In this document: one piece after another, positions 1 through 12,137 of the stretch
How the letters are laid out: each line of letters starts with the position of its first letter
Position numbering within the stretch: position 1 is the stretch's first letter
From: Tribonema minus
Lineage: Eukaryota > Sar > Xanthophyceae > Tribonematales > Tribonemataceae
Assembly: GCA_017506865.1 (NCBI GenBank)
Contig: JAFCMP010000130.1
Location: 62,001-126,000, forward strand
Direction: 5' to 3'
Length of the DNA: 64,000 nt
Program-made: the position numbers and the translations under genes
Notes under the pieces: model-generated
Databases searched by the model: none
What the model saw: the letters and a program-made list of their open reading frames with translations, nothing else
What the model was told of the DNA's origin: nothing

Positions 1-108
1 TAGAAACCCTAATAATCTTGTGCTCCACTACTGCGTGAGTAGGGGCGGGGAGGTAAGGGGTTGGGCGGGTTGAAAAAGAAGGTCACCCCGTGCATTTGAC
101 GTACGTAC

Positions 109-3100
109 CTCCCAAAAGGGCGGCAGCCCTGACGGGTCTGGGTTCTTCTCCCTGCGCAGCATGTAGGCCAGGCCCTGACGCAGGGCGCAGCAAACAACAA
201 ACGTGGCGCAGCAGACGCTGAGAGACGTGGTTTTCAAGGGCATCGGACGCATTCCAGCTTCAGCATCTGAGCGCTGCTGATGCAAACGCACTGACACGGC
301 AGTGATGATCATGGCATGGCTGGATCTCTCATACAAAGAATTCATGAAAGTGAAGTGTTTGGTGTCAATATACGCAAGCACTGAGCACTGAAGTTACGTG
401 CTCGTGGATGCTGAAGAGTGTGTCAGAAGGACCCTCAACAAATTCACAATCCTGCTTTGGTCATGCCTGCCGGAAAACTTCTGTCGAGGCATGGCATAAA
501 GCGCTTCCTGCTGCTGGTCGTGGTATGCAGGCACGTTCGGTTGCGTTTACAAAAGCACCAGGTAATGCCGCGCACATAAAATCAACGTGCTCACAGAATC
601 GCCTCTGCAGCTTGATGATTCGATCGCCTGCTGCTAACAATACTTGCAAGGTACCTACAAGACAGCATGCCCTCCGGTATGACCCTGCCACTGTGGCTGT
701 TGTGCGCCATGTTATATGCGAGGATTGCACAGAAGCACGTGATACTGAAGCGTACTGACATGTCAGCTAGCTGCGGTGCATCGTTTGCATGCGTTGACGG
801 CAGTGGCTGCGGGTGAAGTAAATTGCCCACGAGTACAGCACAAGGTACAGTATACAGCACACATCCCTTTCTGGTGGGGGAACAGGGGCGCGTTGAGCAG
901 CTGCGACGAGCGCTGTTGTGCTCGTCTTGCGCAACACCGCAGGGTACTAGCTGAAATGCCCAAAGGAGACATTATGGCCGAACGCGTGCACAATCCACAT
1001 ACCTCCTTCTGATGGGGGAAGAGGGGCATGTTGAGCTGCCTGACCCTAGTACTTCTACAACGCAGGTAAAGTGTACAGCATACATACCTCTTTCTGGTGG
1101 GGCAAGAGGAGCTCGTTGAGCAGCCTGACCCTAGTACAGCACCAGTACAGCATGCAGCATACATACCTCTTTGTGGTGGGGGAAGGGGGGCACGTTGAGC
1201 TCCTGCGACGAGCGGTCCTGCTGCGCAACACTGCAAGGTACTAGCTGATGCGGCCCGAAAGAGAGGCCATGGCTGAGCGTGTGCGCAACATACCTCCTTC
1301 TGGTGGTGGAAGAGGGGCACATTAAGCAACCTGACTAACGGCCTAGTGCAACGCAAGGTAAAGTATCCAGCATGCATACCTCTTTCTGGTGGGGGAAGAA
1401 GGGTACGTTGAGCAGCCTGACCCTAGTACAGCGCAAGGTACTAGCTACCCAAAGGAGGTATCATGGCCGAATGCGTGAGCAACCTACATACATACCTCCT
1501 TCTGGTGGGGGAAGAGGGGCACGTTGAGCAGCTGTGACGCATCTTCGCCAGCCTTGACGGCGGCGGCAGCGTCTTCTTCGGAGACCACCAGCAGCTGCAC
1601 AGCGGAAAACAGCCATGGCAGCAGCGCCGCAGGCAAAGCAGCACAGTGTGAGTTGCAGAACAGCAGTGGCAGCAGCGCAGTGGGCAGTATGGTTGAGAAC
1701 TTGACAGCAGTGCTCGGCAGCAGAGTGTGACGATTACAGCCACCTGGCTCGCATGCATGGAAGGATGTGATAAGCTTGTCAGCGAGTAGCACTTTCAGCA
1801 GCGAATGGCGGTTGTGCGTGGCCATTGCAGGTCTGGCTGTCTGAAAGCGCTGCGACGACTGCGGCCCAAGCGCAGTGCAAAGGCTCTGCACTGCTCGAGG
1901 TGTGTCTCGGGCACTCATACATCCTGCCTTGAATGCTTGAACTCGAGAGAGCCAATGAGGCAGCGCAGGCCCTTCGCACGTGGCGTGATTGCCCATGCGT
2001 TGTGTCTACTGTGAGAGCTGCAGCAGCCCTAACTGCAACCCTAAACCTAGCCATTGTGAGCGACCGCGGAAACAGGCATGGATGGCATTCCCCTATCAAC
2101 CAATGATCATGCTTGCATTCACTTAGCGTGCAATCGTGCTAGCATCAGCTCAAGACATAGTATTTCACCGAACGTCTCCCGACTCTTGCGTCAGCTGGCC
2201 CTAGGCAGGTGTGTCACAGTTTCACTTGATGTGCATCAACTCCGGCAATCAGTACGCAGCAAAACAGCATGGATCATCCCAAACCACAACTTGCACTCCA
2301 AACTCCGACATGTCGAAGCAGAAATAAAAAAAGAGGCGGAAACCACGGTCATTGGTGGAAGGTACTGTCGTCTAACCACGCTTTGTCACCTAGAGCTCTA
2401 CAATCTTTTAATTCGTTTCCATAGAAAATGTCACACCGCTACCACACATACCTTGTGAAACATCTCATCGAGCTCCTGCTGGCTCTTGACGGGGTCCACC
2501 ACCGACACAGACGTCACCATGCGTCCAAACCACAACTTGCACTTTGAACTTCAACATGTTGGAGCAAAAATGAAAATGGTCATACGGTGTCACCATACAC
2601 ACCTTGTCAAATATCTCATCGAGCTCCTGTTGGCTCTTGACAGGGTCCACCACCGACACAGACGTCACCACGCGTGCAGCGGCACCAGCTGCGTCACATG
2701 GACGAGTTGTAAGGCGTAGGTATCATCATCAATCTCAACTTCAATAGTGTCAGCGCAGTGATGCTTGTGATTTGAGCTCAAACAAAACTGCATTGCGGGG
2801 TCTGGCATGCATGGGCTGGTGCGGAATCGGTCGCAAGAGTATTCACATGGCCAACATGGCGACGTTTGAGGCAACAACAGCTGAACGATCAGCTTTGAAA
2901 AACACAACCGCAGAAACAGTTTTTAGTGCCCCCCCCCCCCCTTGTATGAGACCCCCTACCCATACAGCCGCCCCCCCCCTGCCTGCTTGTCACTGTCTGC
3001 TGAAGTTAAGACAGGGGGCATTTTGTTGAAGACCCCCCTAGCGAGCTGACATAAGATGACCCCTGAATGTGTGTTCCTGTTTCCATCAACATGCAGCTCG

Positions 3101-5278
3101 CCCCACACACTGCCGCCGCATCAGATGTGACAGCTGAAATGTGTCGCCGGAAAATTATGCTCCTATTGCCACTGGCAGGCATGTACAATAATCACTGAAG
3201 CTACACAATACATTCTGTCCAAAACGCTTTGGCCCTCAACAAGTACATGAAATGCAAAAAAGGTACCTGACTGCATTGTTGCCGCAACCTTGCTTTGCAG
3301 GGACAAGCGCGGGTATTTATTTATAACAAAACTATTTTCAGTTAACCTTTCCCCAAGCGATTATGCAAAATGTCAAGCATGAAGCTTGTGAAATACACAA
3401 CATCAGAACACACCTGTGTTGCCGGCCCTCGCAGGCCCCCCTCCACGCGTTGCCGGAGGTAGGGCGGCAATCCTGCTGGTGATGGCGTTGGCTCGCTCCG
3501 GCGGACCAAACACGCTCAGTTCACAGGGGTTCTGGAACCTGCAGAACCGCGACAATTTCACAGAATAAATTACAAATAGGGACATTCAGGACACGCTAAA
3601 CATGTAGTGGACGAGCATCTGCTCTCAATCAACAAACAAAGGTGGTGATTTATTTGCCTTGCGGGCACTACAATTCGCTTGTTAGCTCCACATATGGCGT
3701 CAAGGTGCACTTTTTGGACGCTTCAAAGCCACGCCCCAAGCAGTACAAAATAGGACTTTGTGGGAACATCAACTTGTTTACTATTGCCACACCCCCTTGA
3801 ACAAGGTGAACTTTGCGGCGTCCCTCGCAGCAAACCATCTGCACTTTGTGAGCACTTCAATGAACTTCAAGTGGTTGCCACCACTCTCGCGGCACTTTAA
3901 TTCACCTGTTGCCGCCCCACGTAGTGATGGCTTCAAGTCGAGCGCCGCTGTTAGCATCATCCATCAGCTTTGACAGCACATATGCCAGCTCCCGCTTGAT
4001 GTGCCCAACCTGCGTGGCGAAGCGCGCATACGTAGTTATAAATGAACAGTGATGCACGCACGCTAACTTTTCTATTGTCGTGGCAGTCGTCGCACAGGTT
4101 CGAGGGGCCCCCATGTCCTAAGCAGTAACTGCCAGTGAAGCATTTGCTTCGTACTGATGCCAGATGTGGCTCATGCCACAAGGCAGTTGTCCTGCTCCAG
4201 GTTAACATGAGCTCCGGCAATCAGCGATTGAAACCACCGAATTTGTGGTCTGACGAGCCCGTTACGCCTCAATCACGACAGGTATTGCGAACTGTTGGCT
4301 TGTTCATGGAAACAAATCACAAGATCGTAGAGCTCTAGGTTACAAGGGGTGGTTAGCCGTCAAACACGAATCAAAAGATCGTAGAGCTCTAGGTGACAAG
4401 GAGTGGTTAGCCGCAAGTGCCTTTCACCAATAACCGTGGTCGCCACTGCTGCAGTCAAATACTTTTTTAGTGTGTTTTCTTGTCACGCACCTGGATGTTG
4501 TCCATGTTGTCGACCCGTATCGCGTTCCTGTCGTACGGGTTGAAAGGCTCACGCACCAGGTTCACGTACTCGCCTTCGTGGATCACACCCCTGCGGCAGC
4601 AGTGCACACCGAGCAGATTTGCGTAGTTGAAGTTGAGAGCGCCACAATTGAGCTTTGCGACACATGTAGCTGTGCAAACCCACAGTAAGTGGAGTCTGTG
4701 TGCCGTCTTGGGCATCACAAATGTGAACTGCATTCTGCTAGGGTGCACATTCGCTTTGCCGCCCCCCGCCAGGGCGAATTTCCAGCACACACACGGGACC
4801 CTGTACTTTACTGGCAGGTTCCGTCGGAAACGAAGCTTTATGGCTTGTCGCCAGCACTGAGAAGCCTGCTGCTTTCACCGGGAGCAACGGCGTCTGCGCA
4901 TGATCGATACTTCTGAAGTATCTTCCGGAAAAAACTCGGAGCATCTGATGTTGAGCACATATATCATCAAGTATGTACAAAAATCAATTCTGGTCACTTG
5001 CTGCTGCTTTTGGTTGCCTGCACTTTGCGATGGCACGCCCGATTGCTTGCGGATGCTGATGCCATCGGGAAATCTGAAAAAACTTGCCTGTAATGCTGCA
5101 TGCCCACTAACATGAGCTTGTAGGACCCGAGCAACACCTCGTTCTCCTCCACATTATCGAGCGCAGCTTCGGCATCCACCTCCACCACGTCCGGCGTCTC
5201 TGCAGCTACACCCATGTTCGCCACACACTGGATCGAGCTAGCTCCAGGTGAAAGAGCTCGTTTTGAATCGCGCGCCAT
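109..5278 (-). CDS. HLTF/RAD5-like SWI2/SNF2 translocase, N-terminal exons (partial)
   Basis: Seven minus-strand exons join in frame: 5278-5112, 4590-4491, 4009-3906, 3538-3414, 2688-2603, 1594-1496 and 174-109 (249 codons). Exons 1-4 (about residues 48-165) encode a HIRAN domain, with NLVREPFNPYDRNAI followed across the junction by VGHIKREL. Exon 5 gives SQQELDEIFDK, exon 6 VPLFPHQKE and exon 7 a LPPFWE motif, which is the order seen in HLTF just before the helicase core. Family knowledge: HLTF/RAD5 remodels stalled forks and ubiquitinates PCNA, and HIRAN binds 3' DNA ends. The SNF2 and RING parts must lie beyond the left edge. All donors are GT and all acceptors AG. The start at 5278 is the first Met of exon 1. 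It is divergent from the FKBP gene. Exons 5 and 6 have extra copies in neighbouring introns. Confidence 0.85.
861..1420 (-). repeat. array of six decayed copies of HLTF exon 6 3' end plus donor
   Basis: Downstream of the real exon 6 end (1496-1535), the sequence coding VPLFPHQKE and its GTATGT donor recurs at about 1378-1420, 1291-1330, 1164-1203, 1085-1123, 1001-1041 and 863-902. Spacing is uneven (about 80-140 bp) and the flanking intron sequence is partly shared. The copies are imperfect but most keep an AGG|TATGT-like donor. Confidence 0.8.
2343..2424 (+). repeat. dispersed ~80-bp repeat
   Basis: Runs from ccacggtcattggtggaagg to attcgtttccatag with the cacctagagctctac core. It lies in an HLTF-like intron. 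Confidence 0.75.
2459..2530 (-). repeat. duplicate of HLTF exon 5
   Basis: This stretch repeats exon 5 (2603-2688) about 165 bp downstream. It codes VTSVSVVDPVKSQQELDE and keeps a GTATGT donor, but has no clear acceptor and changes the last codons. Flanking intron sequence is copied too, with a further trace at about 2255-2335. It is either an alternative exon or a decaying duplicate. Confidence 0.7.
4308..4441 (-). repeat. dispersed ~80-bp repeat, one partial and one full copy
   Basis: A partial copy (4308-4360) and a full copy (4366-4441) lie head to tail on the minus strand, in the intron between HLTF-like exons 2 and 3. Confidence 0.75.
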
Positions 5279-5650
5279 TTTCGTCTAGACTTGAAGTGAT
5301 GCTGGAAGTAGCTAGAGAGGAGAGAGGAGCAGATCGGTGAGTCATGAGCGATGCTTAGCCGTGCTGAACTCTCGTCATGCGCTGTTTGCGAAGACGCTGT
5401 GAAGATGAGTTGGTCATGTGTATCCCATCTCAGCACGGCCCATGATTGAAGTTCGCATGTACAAATCTTTTGAGCCTGCAGGTGTGATGAGTGCCATACG
5501 ATGTCCAACTTACCTTCACCTCTCTATCATCCTCAATTCTTGCTGAAGTGGTGCTCTCCTGTGTTCTAGTGCATGCCCATACCTTAAGATTCCGAGTACT
5601 TCTGATACACACACACACGTGTGCCTGCTTCGCACACAGGTGCCTGCGAC
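5279..5650. promoter_or_regulatory. divergent promoter region between HLTF-like and FKBP genes
   Basis: About 370 bp separate the two start codons, which point away from each other, so the region must hold both 5' UTRs and promoters. A CA-rich run (about 5609-5622) precedes the FKBP start. I see no clear TATA box. Confidence 0.4.
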
Positions 5651-8600
5651 ATGATGCGCTGCGCAGCTTTCGTGGTAGCGCTGCCGCTGCTGCTACAGGC
5701 CACAGCGGCTTTTTTGCACACCGCCTCTCCACACCTTTCAGCAGCGTCAGCCGCTGTCGCTGGCAGGCGCACTTGCTCACGCCTGTGCGCAGCACAGATG
5801 GGAGCGCAGGAAGGGGGGGGGCAGCAGCGGGAGCAGCTTTCTAGGCGGCGCGCGTTGCAGTCGGCTGCTGCTGCCGGACTGGCGGCGATCTGCTCAAGTG
5901 GGTGAGCACCTGTCGGCAGGATGCATTGGTCACATAAGTTTGAAGGGTCATCCAGGTTGGGCTATTAGTTTCACTTGCAGGATGCTCCAAGTCAATCAGC
6001 ACCTGCAGTTCAGCCACCGCTGCACAAGATCCCTCATGTCACACAGCTTCATGACAGTAGCAGGCAGGCAACAGGTGCCTCAAATATGCTTGACAGCAAT
6101 GAGCAGTGCAATATCATCGCATGCAGCCGCATTGTCAGCATATGAATCACAGTTGCACTTGGGCTGGTGCAGCACGAGCAAGCACTGCCAGTCTCAGCAG
6201 GCAAGCCGAATCCAGTTTCTGATGTATTGATGCTCACTTGTTTTGGCAATGAAATCATCACACAACACCCACCGAACGTGTGTCTCGCTTGTTTTGGCAA
6301 TGAAGTAATTGCACAACACCCACCGAACGTGAACACACGCCAATGCGCTTTTGCCTCGGCCAGCATCTTGTTGATGTTGGCTGCACTGCTGGTGAGCCTG
6401 CAAGGCGCCACCCTGCTCAACAGCGGATTGCGCGTGCTGCACACAGTGACATGATGATGCAGCTTGCTATCTTGATTCTCGCCATGACTGCGCTGGTGCT
6501 TCTGTGCTATGCTACATCAGCGTCAAAGCGAGCTTCCACCAGCATGTCACGCAAGGCAGATGACGATGAGGATAGCTGCTGCAAATATGTTTGTCACCGC
6601 AAGCTGCGCAGCTCACATTTCTGTTCCCATGCCACTGTTGCGTTGACAGCAGTGCTCAGGAGGCAGCGGCCGCGATGCCTGCTACCTTCAGCGTGACATT
6701 TGAGAGTGGGCCAGTGGGGATTGAGCTGGCAGAGGCGCTGCGGAGCCAGCCGTGCTCCGTCATTGTCAAATCCGTACGCGCTGGCAGCAAGGTAACTTGA
6801 ACATTTTAACTTCAAGCATTCAAGATCAAGTGCTCTATGCGCTACTGACGCATCGTCCAATGTGCACCTTGCTGCCTAGTGTTGATCCAAGACTGTTGGA
6901 TGAAGTCCAATGACATCTTCAGCAGTGACTGCATGCCTCATTCATCTCCGCCCCCTCGTTTTGCATAAAAGCTTCAGCACCTCACACAAAGTCGTAAATT
7001 GAAGTTCAACTGTCTGTCTCCCATGTGTAGGCGGCTGCTGACCGGAGAATCGTGCCAGGGCTAGGCGTCTCTGTGGTGGGAGCGCTGGACGTGTGCAAGG
7101 GCAAGTCGCCACCTGAAGTTGCCAAGTTCATCAAGACGGCACCGTACCCGCTCACTCTCATCTTCAAGTACCCGCCTGTGGCTGAGGACACCCCAACTGC
7201 GACCGGTGAGCAATGCTGTGGACAGTGCGAAACTGGCACCCAGTGCTCGCGGTGGAGTTTCATGTCACAGTGCTCAACATTTGGATTGTGTCTTTGACGA
7301 TACGCACTTCCGGGTTCGGGTGATGATTGACATGAGCTGGAGTGCCCACAAAATGTGTAAGCATAGTGGTGAGGTGCTTCAGCTATCCGTTCTGTCGTAT
7401 GCACTTCAGGAGCGTCTTTGACGGAGCACTGCAGTGAGGACGCAGCACTCCAATGCAGTACAGTATGGTACAGCGCAGTACAGTGCCGATACTGCGCACG
7501 AGACACACCTGCTGCAAACTTTAAAAACTGCTGCCCTCCCAGTATCACAATGTTCATCGGGCTTGAGGGTACAGCACTCATGACCCCAGGACGTGTGCCG
7601 CGTGAAACTCACAATGCGGGTGCTCCATCCTCTATTCTGCTCCCCTTCGATTTCCTATTGCATCAGGACAAGCGCAAGCTCCCGCAGGCGGCGACTCACC
7701 GTATTCAGCACAAACTGCAAGTGGTGCGTCACCTCAAGTTGAAGCGGAGGGCGCCGTGTCGCTGGGCACTGAGGCACCGCAGCAGCCGGTTGAGCAGCTG
7801 ATGGTGAAGCGCCTCACGCGCGCGCGCCCGTGCGGCATGGTGTCGCAGGAAGGTGGGGCACAATCACTTCCCAACCCCATAGGGAATTCTAGCCCTAACC
7901 CCAAGCCCTAACCCAAGCCGTAACGCCCCCTCAGACCTAAATTTCAACCTGTTCACGGGGCCTAGGTGTTTTTGAGTCACACGCAGACATGAAGCGCGCA
8001 GCAGCTTCAATTACGCCGTGCGCTACAGCTCGGGCACTGGTTCTCTGTTGCCCTGCCGTTTTGCTCCTTGCTGTATGCAATAATCCTCTTATTTGCGAAT
8101 TCTCAAAGGCAGCTCCTTCGGTGACTCCATGCAGGTTCTCGGCAATTGTGCATGTCAGGTCAGATACGGACCTAAACAAGCAGGGTCTGCAGTGCCTGCA
8201 TGTCCCAGCACTAGATAACCCTGAACTATGCGTGAGTGCACCTAGGTAGTGTGGTGTGCCGACAGCAAAAAAAAGGTGAGGTTGTTAGGTCGAGTCACAA
8301 CTTGAGTGTTGCAGTGCAGCGTGTCATGGCATCGTGTATGCTGTGCCAAACAAAGCTGCAATGAGGGCCGCCAACTGCCAGGACATGGCCAACATCTGCA
8401 ATGACGCAACGACCAGCGCGCACACTTCCAAGTACATCAACTAGCCAGGCTTGAAGTGCTTCATAGTGATGTGGAGCAGCAGCACATGAAGCACATGAGA
8501 TACCGTGCAATTTGTCAAAGCAGCAGCGCTGTGGTTCACCTTCTCCACATGGCCTTGAGCCCCCGGGTCACACGCGGTCGGACTGGTGACACATGCACTT

Positions 8601-11600
8601 TCACAGCACACTTGAAGTTGGAGCGCGCACCCGTGCGTTGTTTTTACCGTAGGCGACCTCATCGAGATCCGCTACACGGCACGTATCGCCGACACGATGC
8701 GCGAGTACGACGCCAGCGACAAGCGCGGTACGGGGCAGCCGTACGCCATCACGCTCGGGCGCGGTGACGTCGTTCGCGGCCTGGACCTGTCCTTGTACGA
8801 CATGTGCATAGGGGAGCGGCGGAGGGTGGAGGTGGGTGTGCTGATGCTCATACTTTTATGAATACATGCACGTCAAGATCAAGCAGCAAGTTCATACTTG
8901 AAGGCGAAGTAGTGGTGGAAGCACGCTCGGGCGTTGTGACGTCGTTCGCGGCCTGGACCTGTCCTTGTACGACATGTGCATTGGGGAGCGACGCAGGGTA
9001 GAGGTAGGTGTGCTGATGCTCATACTACAATGTACATCAAGGTCAAGCAGCAAGTTCGTACTTGAAGTTTAAATAGTGCTTCAACTGGATGTTGAAGTAG
9101 TGGAGTCAGCACGCTTCGGGCGCGGTGACGTCGTGCGCGGCCTGGACTTGTCCTTGTACGACGCGTGCATAGGGGAATGGCGGAGGGTAGAGGTGGGTGC
9201 TGCTTGCACGGCACCGATACTTGTACTGCAATGTGCATCAAGGCCAAGTAGCAGCCTTGCAGCAAGTTCATGCTTGAATGAAGTCGTGGTGGAGTGTCAG
9301 CACGCTCGGGCGCGGTGACGTCGTTTACGGCTTGGACTTGTCCTCGTACGACATGTGCATATGTAGGCGAGCGGCGGAGGGCGGAGGTGGGTGCTTGCTC
9401 GCGCCGATGCTCAAACATCAAGTTGAAGAAACAGCCGCGTTCAAACTTGAAGTTGAAGTAGTTGTGAAGGGTCTCAGCACGCTCAGCCGTGAAAATCTTG
9501 TGCGCGGGGAATGGCGGAGAGTAGAGGCGGGCGCTGTGCATGCGCCATGCTTCTACTTCAAGTTGGAAAACTGTTTTCAGCCCAAAGTTGAAGATGTAAT
9601 CGGCGCCTTGGCGCGCCACATGACCAGACCAGCACATGTGCATTGGACAGCACTGAAACGTGGTCCGGGGCATTGCTGATCACACGTGTGCTACTGCTGG
9701 ATATTTTGGTGACGCTTGCCAGAGGTTGACAATCGCCAAGCTGGCTACCTCGGCTGTGACACTGGCGAGTACAGGTCGGAAGTGTACTCGTAGCATGTGA
9801 GCGGTGCAGTGGCAGCATCACAGTGCCCAGCACCTGAACAGCGTTGCCAGTTTCCTGAACTGCAGTGCCGTACTGCTGTGCTGCCTCCTCGCTTAAGCCG
9901 TGGCTGCTTCTCGGCGCTGCTGCATCTTGTGTCGCGCGTTGCTTTTCGGCGATGGCGCATCTCTTATCACACAACGTGCCATTGCTGTTCAGTGCCGCAA
10001 GAACTCTCTGGCTCACAGCAGGCGACCTGACATGCTTTGCCGCCGTGTGTCATCGCTGCTTTCTGGGGATATCGCAGGTGCCAGCAGGGCTTGCATACGG
10101 GGCTAAGGGCAACAGTCTGTTTGGGGTCCCCGCCAACAGGTGCGATGTGTTGAAGTTTACTGTCAGTCTTGCGCAGTTATCTGTGAAAATAAGCTGTGAG
10201 AGACAAACCACAGTTGCTGTTCTGACAAAGTCCTCACATATGTGGAAGATAATTTCAAAGAATCCTTCCTCCCTTGTGGTGTACTGTTCATGGAATCTCG
10301 GTCAGGGCGTGAAAAGCCAGGAGGATGTAAACAACTTAAGCGCCAAGAGGTTGATGTCTCGTCGCACAATCTCACAATACTCAAGTTGTTCCAAACATGC
10401 CTTCGCCCAACGGCATCGATGGCACAATGTATGACAGCCAATTCCAACTGGGCTGAGCTGCGCTTGCGCTTGTGTTCTCCAGCACAGCTTTCCTTAACAA
10501 AAACGAATCAAAAGATCGTAGAGCTCTAGGTGACAAGGGATGGTTAGCCGCAAGTGCCTTCCACCAATAATATGACTGCAGGTACTTACTTCAGACAATG
10601 TCTTTACAACGACTTGGTACTGCATGTTCGTCTCATGTGGCCTCGCTGAGTGCTCGATGAAGCCCGAATCATGTACTTCGAAGTACTTTCCAAAAAGTTG
10701 CACTTTCATGATAATTGATGTACTGTGTATCTGCCATGTAAGCGTGCGCTGCGCGCCTTTTCACTTTACATCCATTTTGATTTTGCCTGTGGCGCCCATG
10801 AGAGAGTTGCAGGTGTTGGCGGCTCCACTGCATGACACGGCCCTGTGCACCAGGAGCCATTGCCACTGAATTCATCTGTACCAGATTTCGTCACTACTAT
10901 TTTTTGTTGTTTGCATTGCCCAAACGGTGATGGGAGCTGGTGGCTGCGCTGCATTGATTGACGCGCCAGTGCTCAGCAGTCCGTGCTCCGTGAATCTATT
11001 GCCACTGTTCTACTCAGTAATGTATGCTGAATTTCAGGGTGCAGCGCAAGCAATGTAAGAGTGAGCGGCTGCAATGGTCAGGCAACCCTAGAGACGGTGA
11101 GGCCAATGTTCAACGCGAGCAAGCCACGAAGTGCTGCGAGACGGTCTGTGCAAGTGCTGCTTGCTTGACAGCTGTCAGTCCGGCATCAACCAGGCTGCAG
11201 CAAAGTGGGTCCCAGAAAGAGTGCAGAACCGCCGCGGCATGGAGTTTAACTTGTGTTCATCAGGGTTCAGCTTTGCATCTGTGCTCTTCTGCTGAGGTGC
11301 ACAACGAACAACAGCCTTTTTCTTTGTGCTTTGCCCGGCAGCTGCACAAAGCGCTGCACCCCACAACATCTGCATGCCCACTACAACATGTGACTGCGTG
11401 ATTGCCCACCCCTCTCATCCTTCTCCCCTATTGCGCTGTCGCCTGCACCTGCAGTGCTCTTGTGTTTGGGGTGCAGCTGGTGAGCATCAATGGCGTAACC
11501 GACGAAACTGCCACGCGCGACAGCAACTACTACACAGGCGACCCTTGCAACGACGAGGCGCGCAGAGCCGGCGTTGCCAGCGGTCTGTGTGACCGACTTG

Positions 11601-11608
11601 CAAAATAG
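5651..11608 (+). CDS. PDZ-FKBP peptidyl-prolyl isomerase, predicted thylakoid-lumen
   Basis: Seven exons close in frame to 368 codons: 5651-5901, 6692-6791, 7031-7205, 7667-7852, 8653-8831, 10078-10139 and 11455-11608 (TAG). Residues 1-20 form a signal peptide ending ATA-AFLHTASP, the cleavage context of heterokont plastid presequences. A transit region and a twin-arginine segment (SRRRALQSAAAAGLAAI) follow, suggesting Tat import into the thylakoid lumen. Residues 84-175 look like a PDZ domain (SGPVGIELAEAL, then VPGLGVSVVG). Residues 176-237 are a linker and 238-330 an FKBP domain. The FKBP keeps Tyr245, Tyr304 and Phe322 (FKBP12 Y26, Y82, F99), but has Leu281 where FKBP12 has W59, so activity or drug binding may be reduced. 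A tail of about 38 residues follows. The exon 5 end and the stop-codon region are duplicated nearby. Confidence 0.88.
6236..6330 (+). repeat. two-copy tandem repeat in FKBP intron 1
   Basis: Two adjacent copies of about 50 bp share cttgttttggcaatgaa and acaacacccaccgaacgtg. No coding role is seen. Confidence 0.75.
8929..9528 (+). repeat. four tandem copies of FKBP exon 5 3' end plus donor
   Basis: The last 75-85 bp of exon 5, coding GDVVRGLDLSLYDMCIGE, recur at about 8929-9004, 9111-9194, 9301-9388 and 9479-9528 (the last shortened). The first copy keeps the reading frame and a GTAGGT donor. Later ones carry substitutions, an insertion or a deletion. Copies sit about 180-190 bp apart, so intron sequence was copied along with them. 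Confidence 0.85.
10501..10571 (-). repeat. dispersed ~80-bp repeat, copy in FKBP intron 6
   Basis: A member of a short dispersed family (other copies near 2343, 4308, 4366 and 45040) with the shared core acctagagctctacgatctt when read on the minus strand. Confidence 0.75.
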
Positions 11609-11689
11609 CATTTGGCGACAGCATTACTTCACAGTACATGAGACCAAATAGCATTTGGCGACAGCATTACTTCACAGTACATGGGACCA
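11602..11689 (+). repeat. 44-bp tandem duplication spanning the FKBP stop codon
   Basis: Two 44-bp copies, each starting with AAATAG (Lys-stop) and ending in an ATG(A/G)GACC stretch, lie head to tail. The gene's terminal exon edge has been duplicated in the same manner as internal exon edges. Confidence 0.8.
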
Positions 11690-12137
11690 AGCTGCTACAT
11701 GGCAGCAAGCGCGCTGCTGCTGAGCACTGCCACACAATGGGTGTGTACTCCTATGTACTGAGGTACTTTGAGCCTCTTGTCGAGCAGCGCCTCGTGTGCA
11801 AGCACGTGCATAAATGGACGCAGTGCTGGGCTGATGCAGATTGCTGTTATAATAGTACTGCTGTAAGAGGCAGGAGGCTGAACGGAAAGCCTGTCCACCT
11901 CACACATGGGCACTTGCCATTGCCGTATGGCGGGGGAAGGGGGTTCTAGAGGGCTTGCATTCATTCATTAGCACACATCAGCCGGTGCAACACCAGCAAC
12001 AGCGTTGACGAGGCGGGATCACAAAGAAGTGTCCAGGTTGACTGTTCGTCATGTATCTAAGCTTCATATTGCAGTTAATTGATCGGGGACACAGCCATAA
12101 CAACATCTCGTCTGCATGCATGCTGTCTGGTTAGGTT
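11690..12137. other. intergenic, no gene seen
   Basis: This is the FKBP 3' flank, up to the retrotransposon insertion. I see no conserved coding sequence. The last four bases, GGTT, are the target-site duplication. Confidence 0.5.
12134..12137. other. target-site duplication (left)
   Basis: GGTT precedes the left LTR, and the same four bases follow the right LTR at 23523-23526. Confidence 0.7.

Noticed and set aside
763-1377. 204-codon minus-strand open frame
   Set aside because: It is made of repeated exon 6 edges and intron sequence, not a separate gene.
860-1530. CRISPR-like regularly spaced repeats
   Set aside because: Spacing is uneven, units are exon fragments with splice donors, and the genome is eukaryotic.
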